Shown here piece after piece: positions 50,034-60,908 of a stretch of 64,000 nucleotides of DNA. How positions within the stretch are numbered: position 1 is the first letter of the stretch; each line of letters starts with the position of its first letter. The DNA is from Rhabditoides inermis (taxonomy: Eukaryota; Nematoda; Chromadorea; Rhabditida; Rhabditidae), in assembly GCA_963966185.1 (NCBI GenBank), contig CAWZYM010000158.1, positions 435,001-499,000 of the forward strand. Direction: 5' to 3'. Below the pieces are notes generated by a model. That model was not told the origin of the DNA. It made no database searches and was given only the letters and a program-made list of their open reading frames with translations. The translations under genes were made by a program, and so were the position numbers.

Positions 50034-53000
50034 AGTTTGGCGTGTTGCTCCCTTAGTAGATTCTTCTGTACTTTGGCCATCGAGTTGCGAGGCAGCTGGT
50101 CGACAAACACAACTCGCTTCGGTACCTGGAAGGACGTCGTGGGTGGTCCCTCGGTGGGTGGTCTCTCACCTTGTAGTTGGATACCACCTCCCTCAGGCGG
50201 GCAATGATAGTCTTCTCCAACTCCTCCTCCCCTCCCTTCTCTCCCGCCACTCGAGAGACCACAGCCACCACTGCCTCCCCAAAGTCCGCGTGGGGCACTC
50301 CTGAAATGGACAGTGAGCTTCTACTAGCCCCGCCCTCTCTAGCCCCGCCCACCGATGATGGCCGACTCGGCGACCTCTGGCATCTGGTCGACAATGTCCT
50401 CGATCTCCTTGGGGTAGACGTTCAGTCCCCCGCAGATGACCAGGTCCTTGGCGCGGCCGAGGATGCGGAGGAAGCCTGCGAGGGACTCTCTCCCTATCCC
50501 TCTCTCTCCCCCATCTCTCTCACCCTGCTCGTCGATCTCTCCATTGTCTCCAGTGATGAAGAATCCGTCGTCAGTGAATTCTTCCTTCGTTTTCTTCTCA
50601 TTCCGCCAATAACCCTGAAAAATAGTGGGTATGAAAAAAATCTGAAAAAGAGATGAGACCAGGATAAAGAGTGTATTACCTTCACTTACCTCTCCATTCA
50701 TGATTGGTTTGGTTTCAAACGAACCTGGAACGCGCCAAACCATTCCAGTTACCCACGAAATCCTGATCTAATTCGCAACAATCTTGATCACTCCGCATTT
50801 GACCAACAATCACCTCTTCCCTTCCACACCTTTCGCACCGATACTAACAAGCAAATGGCAACGGGTCACCCCCCACAACTCGCAAACTCTCGACGCTAGT
50901 TTGTAGGTATGCCCCATTCAAGGTCCTAGCCAAAATTAAAAAAACCCGAGGACCACCGGAAGTGACGAATTCGTGGCCGGAAAGTCTGAGAACTGGGTAT
51001 GTCACCCAAAGATTTTGACTCGATGCCACAGCTTCGGCAGCCTAGTGGCTAGCGAGCGCAACTTCAAGACGTGGCCTTGACGGTTCGATCCCCGCGCTGG
51101 CAAACTTTTTTGTCAAATTCGTAGAACCTCGACAAGAAAAACTAAAACTATGTAATATCTCATATTTATGTACAAAGGAGAATGGGACACATTTCAACAT
51201 TTTCTGTTTTTTTTTTAAATTTTGTAACTATCGTTTATTGTTCATTTCCTTTCGTTTTACCGGAAAAAGAACATCCGTGATGACAAGTGAGGGGATATCC
51301 GTGATGATATGTAGTTCCTGTGATGTCTCTATAAAACTAACCAAATGAAAACGTGGGCACAGTTACTATGTCTGTCTGCATTGCAAACATCGTCGGCTTT
51401 TTGGTTGACAAATTCGGCTCTTCTGTGTCTTCGCAACTCTCTCGCAAGGAACAAAAGATCGCCGCTTCGATGTGCGCTCTTCTCCAGCAAGTCGAATGTG
51501 GTGATACCGATTTCGATGTCTACGAGGATACTGTACCATCTCTGGATTTGGAAGACGTGGAATGGACTGGAGACGATCCGGAGGAGATCGATCAATACGT
51601 CTCCGAGATGAACACCGTGAAATTCTCCAACGCTACCCGCTCGTTCGAGGAGGTTAGTTTTTTTCTTCCTTTTTTTCCTATGCAATTGAAGTTGTATATC
51701 ATTATCTGATGTTCAGGTGACAAAAGCGATTGAATTTGCTCTTTCTGCCAAGACCAAGAAGTGGCGAAGCTTCACCTGTGTCCGTTCCTATTACCACTTC
51801 ATCCAGACAGAAGATGACTACAACAAGTTGAAGAAGCTGGCAAACAAGCAAGAGCTCATCTCGTGCAAGGCTGCTATTCTTCGAGAGCTGTCAAAAGAAT
51901 TGGAGGCCGATATCATAGAGAAAATGAACGAAGGTACGTTTTGATTTTACATATGATTATTTGTTGTGTTCTTGTTTTTAGGAGTGATGCTACATGATGT
52001 CGACATTGCACGCATGGCAATGACGTTGAACGAGGACAAGTTTCATGCCAAGGATTTCAAGGCGTCTCCTCGATGGGTGTCTGATTTCAAAAAATCACAC
52101 CGTTTCTGCTCACGCAGAATCACCAAGATTGTCACCAAGAAATCCCTCCGAGATGAAGCCGTCACTCTCAAGAACGCTGCCAATTATGTCACCGAGGTAA
52201 TTTTAATTAATTATAATAACTTTTTTTTAAATTATATCTTGCCAGGTTCGATCTTTGATGCAAACGGTTGGACGAGGCAACACCTGGAACGCCGACCAAT
52301 GTGGTATTAACAAGGTAGGTTTTTTTGTTAGACTACTGTAAATTACATTTTTACTTGTGGATGTTTGCAGTTCTGTCGCTCTATGCGCTGTCTGGCGGTG
52401 GTGGGTGCGAAAAGTGTGGAGCGACTGGCGGAATCGACATCGGCAGTCTCTCACTCCTCCACACTCTTGCCTTGTCTGCGTGCCGATGGATCGCTGGGCG
52501 AGAAGCTGTTCGTCGTTTTGCAAGAACCGAATGGACGCTTTCCGCTGAAGGGACACAAAGAGTGCCCCAACTTGGTCGTGCGGGCTGGCACCTCACACAT
52601 CATGACGAAGTTCCACATGCAAGAGTGGATTCGTGAGTGTGTGGTTCCGGAAATGCCAGATGATCTCCTGTTGTTGGTTGATTCGTGGACAAGTTTCCGC
52701 GATCATGCTCTGATCGAGTCTCTTGTACCTCCTGGCAAGAAGATTCGAGTGAAGAACATCCCTCCCGGTGCTACCTCCCATATCCAACCCTGTGACGTGT
52801 ATTTTTTCCGAATGTTCAAAGGATTCGTGAAAAAAATCACCAATCATGTCATGGTGAGTTCTTTTTTTTGTTTCATTCGTTGATGCATATTCAATTTTGT
52901 TTGCAGATGTTCGACTGCCCCGTCATTCTCTCGCAACGGGATAATCTGCTCACCCTCTACTCGTTGGTGTACCGCCAGTTTTCCTCTCCCGTATTCAAGC

Positions 53001-54320
53001 CGTTCCTTGAATACAGCTGGCACAAAGCCGGCTACGTGGACGAGAAGGATGACTTCGAGACTCCGAACCAGCTGTGCTTTCCCAACACCCTTCACTTCTG
53101 CTGCGGCTCTGGATGCACGGACTACGGCTTCATCCGATGCTCGTGGTGCGGAAACGACTTATGCTTCAAGCACTTCTTCATCGACTATCATATTCAGTGT
53201 TAAATGTGTCCCATTCTCCTTTGTACATAAATATGAGATATTACATAGTTTTAGTTTTTCTTGTCGAGGTTCTACGAATTTGACAAAAAAGTTTGCCAGC
53301 GCGGGGATCGAACCGTCAAGGCCACGTCTTGAAGTTGCGCTCGCTAGCCACTAGGCTGCCGAAGCTGTGGCATCGAGTCAAAATCTTTGGGTGACATACC
53401 CAGTTCTCAGACTTTCCGGCCACGAATTCGTCACTTCCGGTGGTCCTCGGGTTTTTTAATTTTGGCTAGGACCTTGAATGGGGCATACCTACAAACTAGC
53501 GTCGAGAGTTTGCGAGTTGTGGGGGGTGACCCGTTGCCATTTGCTTGTAAATGAAAATTTGGCTTATTTCAACTCTAACAACGCTCCAGGAAGCGAAAAT
53601 TGTCCCGAACATGAACGAATACTTTCGATTTAATCGAGATTCTTTCGATTAATTGAATAACGATTAATCGTTAATCGAAATTATCTCGATTAATCGATCA
53701 ACGATTAATCGTTAATCGAAACATTTTCGATTAATCGATTAAACGATTAATCGAGCTGATTAATCGAAAATTAATCGAAAGTCGATTAATCGACCCATCA
53801 CTAGTGACCAAAGCTCGCGCGATCTGCACCACACTACAGAGGGAATCCCCGGTTCGGGTTCGGCTAATGTTGCCGTTGCGATTGCGATTCGGCGAGTGCG
53901 GACGGGGTATAAGAAGGTGTGCGGTCGGGTGGGGAGGCACGGATCAGTCGACCGCTCCTCTCCTCTCCCATCCAGCATGCGCACCCTGGCTCTTCTCCTG
54001 GCTGTGGCTGCCGTGGCCAACGCGTGTTTCAACCTGCTCGGAGGAGGCGGTGGCGGAGGGTGCTGGTGAAGCTATACACTCTTCATACGAGTGAGTCGAG
54101 TAACCCGTCTCTCTTGCAGCCCTCCCCCTGCGTGTCCTCCGCCCGCGCCCGCCTGTGGCTGTGGGGGCAAGTGAGGCCCCCCCTCCCACTTCGAGGGACG
54201 CGGCCCCTCACACCACAAGCCTGCACTGTCTGTATATACCGATGAACTATTCGCATCGAAATCGAATGTATCAGCCAATGTCTTTCCTACACATTCCACT
54301 TTTATGAACACCTTCCGAGC

Positions 54321-54357
<37 letters not shown>

Positions 54358-57300
54358 GGAGAGAGAGGGGAGAGAGAGATCCTCTTACCTTGAAAAGACT
54401 TCCGCTCTTCACCTCCACTACTCCTTTGTCGTTGATGCGAACCTGCAAGAATCGGATTCTAGAGTGGTCTCACATTCAAATTCAAAATCTCCCAAATTAT
54501 GCTATGTATTTTGTCATTTTCCTCGCAACACCCGGATACGCTATCTAATTGCCTAGAATTAAACGACAACAGTATTTGTGTGTGTGTCGAATTTAGACGC
54601 TCTCATTCGAACGGCCTCGCGCTCTCTTGCACACATCGCAGAAGCGATCGATATGCGTACACAATATGGCCAGCCGCGTTAGTATAGCATTCCCGCCCGT
54701 CACTATCGGTCACTGGCCATTTAAACTTTTTAAACCTATATTAACATACACTTTTCATATTACTATCAGTCGCCTTCGTTGTCCATGTACACATGACATA
54801 CGGAGACTAATATTTTAAGTTCCAATGCGAGAATATGTGTCTAGCACGGAATCGTCTGCTACGACGCACGACAGATCAGTGGAACGGTCGCACAATCCTC
54901 GTCTACATCTAAATGTAACCGCATATATCGGATTCGGATAAATCCTACAACATAGACATACTGCAGAAAGTGAGCGAACTATAACTATAATCTGAACAAA
55001 ATGTATAATGTTTTCTTCAGTGTATTAAACATCTGGAAAATCTTCCTGAAGATCAAATCAATGCTGCCAGTATCGTGAAGACTGATTTCTTCATTTATTG
55101 CATACATCTGTTCTCAATGCCGCATACGACGACAACTATTATTATTCTTCAGTCATGTTTGTTTTATTATAAATTATACGTGAGTATATTTTGCGGTCAA
55201 AAACTTGAAAGTGGAGTTGTGGCGGTTCTCGGATTGTAGGAACGATATTAATACATCACTTTTCAGTGCGAGACCCACGCGTCTTCGTGTGAATATGTAC
55301 AAATACATGTTCAAGGGCTAATAATAATAAAAACCACGACGCTGCTCAATCACCTCTTCCACTGCGGCATCAATCTGCGTACACAGCCACGCATACAACG
55401 TGCAATTTTCGAGAGTTATCGACTGATGAACAAACAGGTACATAGGATGACTATGTGCATTCGTGATACTGATATCACAATTTAAGAGACGGCACCGCAG
55501 CATCACTATTTTACAAAATGTCAAGACACTGTTGCTTCTTTTGTGGAGACTTATTGAAAATACGGATTAACGGACCCGAAATATTGTATGTATGTAGTTC
55601 ACAACTTTTTAGAACAATGTGATCTAATTTCAGATACTAATCATGTCACATAAAATCGACCTTCTGTTTCGCATATGTTTCGCTTTTTTTCGTAAAAAGT
55701 GAGTATTTTTCAGACATAAATATAAATTGTTGTTCAGAACGTCTCATTTCAGAGAACTGTTGCTGATGTTGCAACGTATGATGTATATCTATAAGTACAT
55801 GTTCAAGGCCGTACATGTGCTGTCAGTTCTGTGACTGTAGTCCCCATTCTCCAAGTCGGCATCTATCCGACACTCATTGCATACATCGGAGAACTACTTT
55901 TTATAGCACTTTACCCAAAAGTATAGAAAATATATACAAAATAAAGTTAACTACAGTTTTACAGGTAACCCGATATGCCTAAAAGCATTTTTTGGGTCCA
56001 CAAATGAATAGGTAAGTTTAGAAATTATATCATATTATTTATTGTTTTAATTCAAGGGTAAAAAAGATCTCTAGAAGAAAGATCGATTCTGAAGAAAACT
56101 GATGTACGGCATGGATCGCTTTGTCATCGCATAAATCGACAGTTAATTATGTGGTGTCGATAAAGCATTTTTTTTTCTAATCTCGTTCTCGTGTCTCTCA
56201 TATGAGCAGCTAGTACAAATATAGCGTGTTGACTGTCCGCGCGCCAGTTGTGACTATCGATCACACTGCTATCTCAACGTGTAGTGTCGACGGTGCAGTG
56301 TTTAGTGGTCACTCTCACTGATCCTCTTTTAGACTACAGAGACACCCGCACTTTATACTCTTATTTCAACACATACATTTCATTCCGTGAATGCATCACG
56401 TTAATTTTGTTTTAAAAATTTGACGAAAAAAGTAAGTTTTTGTTGTTGTTTCAACTTCTGTAGGAATCATATAACAACGTTGCAGAATGCAGAAACTTGT
56501 CTACAACCTGGAGATAAAGGTCATAAACTTCAGTGCACTATCATACGTACATCTACACTTCGCATAAATCGAAGTATTGTTCGACACTATTTATCAAAAA
56601 CGAGAATAAAAGGTACGTGATTTCTTTCAAATACCAACTTTATCCAAACTATTATCAGTGATGCAAATACGGCAAGGGAATTTATCTGTTCAGCGTATGC
56701 ATTCAGTCACCGTCACATACATGGACGGGTATCGGCATCCAAACTACCACAATGTCATTGTATAGGTATGTACCTAAGCTCTTGCAAATGTTCAGCACAT
56801 CAGCACTCATCCATTTTCAGACCAACCATGGAAATAGACGAAAGACATTTCTGCAAAGGAAGAAAAAGGTATTCATAGAAAATGCGACAGTTGTTTGTTT
56901 GTGTTGGCTAATTGTTTCTTATTCAGTTTGAACCAACATGGGCGCGCATCACTACTGATTGCTATGCTCACCGAACTGAGTTCGAAGGAAAACTTCTACA
57001 TCACATACAAACAGACCGAACCCCCTTCCTCCTCCCACAGCCGCGGGATACGCATATCGATCCACTAACAGCTGAACAGTGGGAACGAAAGTAGGGCGGG
57101 CGAAAGATAGTGAGCGGGCACCTGCCACACATTTTTTTTCCATCATTCTGTCACCTACCGCTCACTTCTTATCTTATATTCTGCTTACACCAGCAATATA
57201 TTCGCTTAAATCGACGTATTTTGTAATGCAAATTACGAAATTAATAGAAATAATCTGATCTCGTGAACCGGATATTTTACGAAAGTTGTGAGTTTTTGCG

Positions 57301-59710
57301 TTTATTTTCTCGTGTTGAGTTATAATGATGCAGACCATCGATTGGGCGCAGAAGTTCAGTTATGGATAGTAGCGCATATAGCGCAGCCACTCGTTGCATA
57401 TACCAACTGCTATTGACGATATTGTTCCATTCAATCATGAATGCACTGTAATGCACACAGACTGGACATGTGTCGACTATTTTATCGGAGACGAAGTGAG
57501 CGTAGTAGATACTGCACAGTCCTTGAATACGACTTGTTCAGATTGCAATGCTCGTCAAGTGGACCTCGAAGATTAATTAGAAGTAAAACACTAATGCTGG
57601 ACACGTCTACCGACATTTTTCACAGTACGATGGGCATCGTCCATGTAAGTCTGCTGAGTTAAAGTGACAACTTCACTTAAAAGTGATATTATACTGATGA
57701 AAAGTTAATGGAAACATCAAGTAACATTTAATAGGCCTGAAAACTAAAACTTTTTTCATGATTTTAAACTATTTTTGCCCCAAAAAATAGCTGATTTTGA
57801 ATGCTTTGTGGGTAAAAAGTGAGGTTACATCACAGTTGAGTGTCTAAAACGACTTGAATGACGGGAATTTCAATATAAAATTTTGCGATGAAATTCAGTT
57901 TCTAGCATAAACTTAACTCGTAGAAGCCGATAAACACATCCCTATGTGATACGCATCTCGATTTCAATAGTTATAGCCAGAATTTGTGAAGCGCGCCAAT
58001 TCAAAATTCAAAATTTTCCCGATTGCGGATCAATAAAACTGTCACTTTAAATAAACAGTACACAGTCCTTTCAGAATAAAGAGCGTTTTCGGTTCTATTC
58101 CACTAAAATGTAACTCTATTCATATACTCTAACCTCGACGTCCTACACACTTCAATTATTCATTCTCTACACAAACTATTTTACGAAGTGCATTGTTCCG
58201 CACACCAGGTAGACATGCGTAGACTACTTCATAGGCGACAGGTGAGTCGTTCATTTGTTATTCGGTTATTCCACAGTGTGTTTAGAAGGATTTTTCAAAG
58301 CCGCTCGAATCGGAACAACTGCCACATAGAATGGCGTTATTTTAAATCCAAAGCGAATCCGAATACTTCATTAATAAAGTTTACATGTGGATTATGAAGA
58401 GATGCGAGTTGTGAGTTATTTGACGTCAATTCAAATTTATTGTAGATAATTTTAGAAAATGGACTTTTCAAAGAAGTTCGAAAGTCATTATTTCATCCAT
58501 ATTTCCATATACGCTCCCGCATCATACATTTGCGGACACAATGCATCATTCTTCAATATTTCACAAATTGAACGGTGATAAAGTGAAATAGAAAAAAATA
58601 TATATGATCATTTAGTACATTTCAGAACCTTCAGCAGTCTATTCCACAAAAAAAACATTAAAGAATAAATTCAGTTCACTCCATCATATACATGAATAAA
58701 TCACTTGCTATTCACTTTTTCACTGGAAACATGATATTTACTTGAAATACTGTTCATTATCTGCATCTCCTTCTCCCTCACCCACCTCACTGCCCGGCAG
58801 CGCCCTCCCCACAGTACCCGCCATGCGACCAGACTCCTCGTACAGACACGAACTGATCACCATCGCTGCAAACATCTCCTATCCACCATGCCAACTGCGC
58901 CACACCAACCCTCTGTCATTCCGTAGCGCTCGAGTATGGCGTGTCGTGTGTGCTGCCTCCACTTGTTCCACAGGTCGAGGCTGAGTGGGGCAGAGCCGGA
59001 GACAAACAGACGAACGTTGCGCGTCGCGTCCCCAGTCACACCGGACGAGAGGAGGCGACTGGAAGGAAAGTGAGTGAGAGAGCTCACAATGATGATGGGT
59101 GAACTTGGTTTTTTTCGATAAAAAAGATCACGAACCTGTAGAAGGTGGGCACTCCCATCATTACAGTAGTGTGCGGCAGCCAACGGAGAACGTCCTCGGC
59201 AGAGAATTTCTCTCTGCAACTGACTCTCCCTCTCCCCCTCTCTCTCGCTCCCTATCTCTCTCTCTCCCCTCCTCTCTCTCTCTTCTCCCCTCTCTCTCTA
59301 TCTCTCTCCATCCCTCCCTCCTCTCCTCTCCTTCCCACTCCACGCACCGCCAGATGACACTGCTTCCCGTGAATAGACTGCAGTTGAGTGACAGGAACAG
59401 TCCGTGCACGTGATAGAAGGGAAGCGAGTGTAGTAGCCTGAATCAATCCATCTCTCCCCTCCCCCTTGGCTTATCCCAATTCGTATTCACGGCGTGATGA
59501 ACTGTAGTGTCACATATCCCTCGCCCTCCCACCTATCCTCGCCCGTGAACCGCCACTCCCTCACCAGCGACTCCGCGTTGTTCGCCAGACCCCCGTGGGT
59601 CAGCATCGCACCCTTCGGAAGACCTGCAGGGGAGAGTGGATGGATGTGTTGAGAGGAGAGGAGAGAAGATAAAGAGGAGCAGGGGGAGCGTGGATGCATG
59701 TAAGGGGAGA

Positions 59711-59750
<40 letters not shown>

Positions 59751-59753
59751 GAG

Positions 59754-59796
<43 letters not shown>

Positions 59797-59799
59797 GAG

Positions 59800-59841
<42 letters not shown>

Positions 59842-60473
59842 ACCAGTGGTTCCACTGGTGTAGCACACGACGGCCACGTGGTCCTCCTCTACGTTCTCCA
59901 CTCCCATCTCCGGGAGCAGACAGCGCGTCTCTGAATGGCCGCCATCTCCCCTCCCCCTTCCTCCCTCACCCACCCCTCGCCAGTGTCCTCTCCTCCACCA
60001 CACTCGCCACTCGACCCCGGAATGCCGCGTCCGCCGCCTCGTCGCATGTCACGAACACACGCGGCTCCGCGTCCTCAAAAAACACATGCTGATAGATAGA
60101 GGGGGATAGAGACAGACCCACCTGTACATAGTGCGCCGTCTCCTTGTTGGTGTATCCGGGATTGACGGGGACATATATGGCTCCGAGGCGGGTGCACGCC
60201 AGATAGAGACACAGCGCGTCGACCGACTTGCTCGTGCGGGCCAGCACACGGTCGCCTTTCTACACAGATCAGAGGACACTTCTCTCCCCCCTCTCTCCTC
60301 ACCTGCACTCCATACTTGCCATGCAGTGCGGCGACATACCGCCCTGTTCCCTCCAACAGCTCTCCATACGAGAGTGCCTTGTTCTCATCCAGGATCAGAG
60401 CCGGTCGCTTCCCGTATCTCTCCATTCCCGCCCGGACAGTGAGACTGAATGGCCGGGTTGCCGACTCGGCCAT
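50034..60473 (-). CDS. Malonyl-CoA synthetase of the MatB/ACSF3 acyl-CoA synthetase family
   Basis: Exons on the minus strand run from ATG at 60473 to TAG at 50034, about 520 residues. The enzyme activates malonate (or methylmalonate) with ATP and CoA; the animal form is mitochondrial. The N-terminus (MAESATRPFSLTVRAGMERYG) could be a weak targeting sequence. Core motifs are YTSGTTGLPKGAMLTHGG (AMP-binding), LPFYHVHGLF, LFVSGSAPLSLDLW, LERYGMTE, LFKGYWRNE, FFITGDNGEID and GRAKDLVICGGLNVYPKEIE. The end is LPRNSMAKVQKNLL with the catalytic Lys, very like bacterial MatB. Two introns are very large. The one at 50606-54388 holds a Tc5-like transposon and a nested gene. The one at about 54443-58770 holds decayed DNA. 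The short exon 54389-54442 lies between them. All exon joins keep frame, so the gene appears functional. Confidence 0.88.
50848..51194 (+). repeat. Left terminal inverted repeat of the Tc5-like element
   Basis: It pairs with 53202-53547 and carries a tRNA-like module at 51024-51102. A diverged solo copy is at 9884. Confidence 0.88.
51024..51102 (+). other. tRNA-like module in the left inverted repeat
   Basis: The 79-nt module starts TGCCA and ends TGGCA, which can pair as an acceptor-like stem. It has GGCAGCCTAGTGGCTAGC (A-box-like) and GGTTCGATCCCCGC (B-box-like). The T-stem is imperfect. Confidence 0.65.
51368..53203 (+). CDS. Tc5-type transposase
   Basis: Six exons join in frame: 51368-51652, 51717-51933, 51982-52196, 52246-52314, 52371-52853 and 52917-53203, about 520 residues. 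The enzyme cuts and pastes the element. Residues about 180-240 form a CENP-B/Tc5-type helix-turn-helix (RWVSDFKKSHRFCSRRI). The catalytic triad is Asp in WNADQCGINK, Asp in LLLLVDSWTSF and Asp in PPGATSHIQPCD, the DDD form of the pogo/Tc5 group. The last exon holds a Cys/His-rich C-terminal domain (CCGSGC, RCSWCGNDLCFKHF, HIQC) matching the Tc5 C-terminal zinc domain. The TAA stop overlaps the start of the right inverted repeat. No frameshift or internal stop was found, so it may be active. The ATG at 51368 is preceded in frame by GTG 15 bp upstream. Confidence 0.85.
53202..53547 (-). repeat. Right terminal inverted repeat of the Tc5-like element
   Basis: This is the inverted partner of 50848-51194. 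Its inner edge overlaps the transposase stop codon. Confidence 0.88.
53294..53372 (-). other. tRNA-like module in the right inverted repeat
   Basis: This is the inverted 79-nt copy of 51024-51102, with both boxes preserved. Confidence 0.65.
53625..53792. repeat. Dense cluster of TAATCGATTA-type palindromes
   Basis: About 170 bp consist almost wholly of ATTAATCG and CGATTAAT units in both orientations. It lies between the transposon and the small secreted peptide gene. It could be decayed satellite DNA or a cluster of homeodomain-type TAAT sites. Confidence 0.75.
53908..53913 (+). promoter_or_regulatory. TATA box of the nested secreted-peptide gene
   Basis: TATAAG in a GC-rich context lies 64 bp before the ATG, a normal position for a short-leader gene. 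Confidence 0.6.
53977..54174 (+). CDS. Small secreted Gly/Pro/Cys-rich peptide, 47 residues, nested in an intron
   Basis: Two exons join in frame (53977-54065 and 54120-54174). The start MRTLALLLAVAAVANA is a clean signal peptide. The mature part is about 31 residues: ACFNLLGGGGGGGCC followed by PPPACPPPAPACGCGGK. It contains six cysteines but no known peptide fold. Such small Gly/Pro/Cys-rich secreted proteins in nematodes are often antimicrobial or cuticle-related, which is only a suggestion. It lies on the plus strand inside a minus-strand intron of the malonyl-CoA synthetase. A TATA box is present upstream. It was found by eye because the coding sequence is too short and split to show as one frame. 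Confidence 0.7.
54320..54382. repeat. (GA)n/G-run tract
   Basis: A GAGA run followed by a run of about ten G and further GA units lies just before the short synthetase exon at 54389 (downstream of it in the minus-strand transcript). Confidence 0.9.
54443..58770. other. 4.3 kb intron of the malonyl-CoA synthetase with decayed DNA
   Basis: The stretch is AT-rich and holds no intact gene. Two diverged copies of one small exon-like segment are visible: TCVDYFIGDEV near 57466 and TCVDYFIGDR near 58208, the second after an in-frame stop. CATAAATCGA-type words recur (for example near 56135 and 56560). No transposon ends were recognised. Confidence 0.5.
59215..59335. repeat. CT-rich repeat in a synthetase intron
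   Basis: Imperfect CTCTCC and CTCTCT units fill this intron of the minus-strand gene. Confidence 0.9.
59714..59840. repeat. (GA)n microsatellite with GAACGA interruptions
   Basis: About 60 GA units with five GAACGA variants lie between two synthetase exons. Translations of this tract as Ser-Leu or Arg-Glu repeats are artefacts. Confidence 0.9.
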
Positions 60474-60908
60474 GCCCTCTCATCACCTGTTCTCCCGAGT
60501 TGCCATCCATCGCCTCGCTTCTCCCACTCCCCGACGCATCACGCCTCTCAACATCTTCAACAAAAGTATCCACTCCGTCATCCATACTCTCTTACATGTA
60601 TCATTTATACGGATAATCCGATCATCCAATCACGTAATCAGAGACCGAGACCAAAAATATCTATTTATCTCTGTTCTAACATCGCGAGAAACAACAATGG
60701 CGGGTATATACAACAAGAAACAACAAATATCCTATGTTGGTTGATCTATTCGGTCTACGGGCTACAACAATCGATAAGGAAGAGTGTGTGGGCGAGGCGA
60801 GATAGCATCATCAGTTGTTGTGCTACTCGAAACAATGAGCGATGAGAAGGAAGGGTGTACTGTGGCACCGACTGATCGGGCAAACAAGTGATACACGCCT
60901 TTTCGTGT
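60474..60908. other. Gap between mrpl-28 and the malonyl-CoA synthetase
   Basis: About 435 bp, holding the likely promoter of the synthetase and the 3' end of mrpl-28. No gene is seen. Confidence 0.5.

Larger units (their letters stand above)
50848..53547 (+). mobile_element. Apparently intact Tc5-like DNA transposon, 2.7 kb
   Basis: Inverted repeats of about 347 bp (50848-51194 and 53202-53547) start CAAGCAAATGGCAACGGGTC and differ by only about one inserted A where compared. TAA flanks both ends (50845-50847 and 53548-53550). The left side reads CTAA, consistent with the CTNAG-type target and 3-bp TNA duplication known for C. elegans Tc4/Tc5. A six-exon transposase lies between the repeats. 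The insertion is in an intron of the malonyl-CoA synthetase, on the opposite strand. Confidence 0.88.

Noticed and set aside
50691..50743. Possible synthetase exon ending KPIMNGE before the GYWRNEKK exon
   Set aside because: Its phase does not fit the upstream exon, while LFK from 54389-54442 joins GYWRNE directly to give the normal family motif.
51024..51102. Genuine tRNA gene
   Set aside because: The T-stem is imperfect and no clean anticodon arm is present; the same holds for the modules at 6472, 14613, 27821 and 35113. They are called tRNA-like only.
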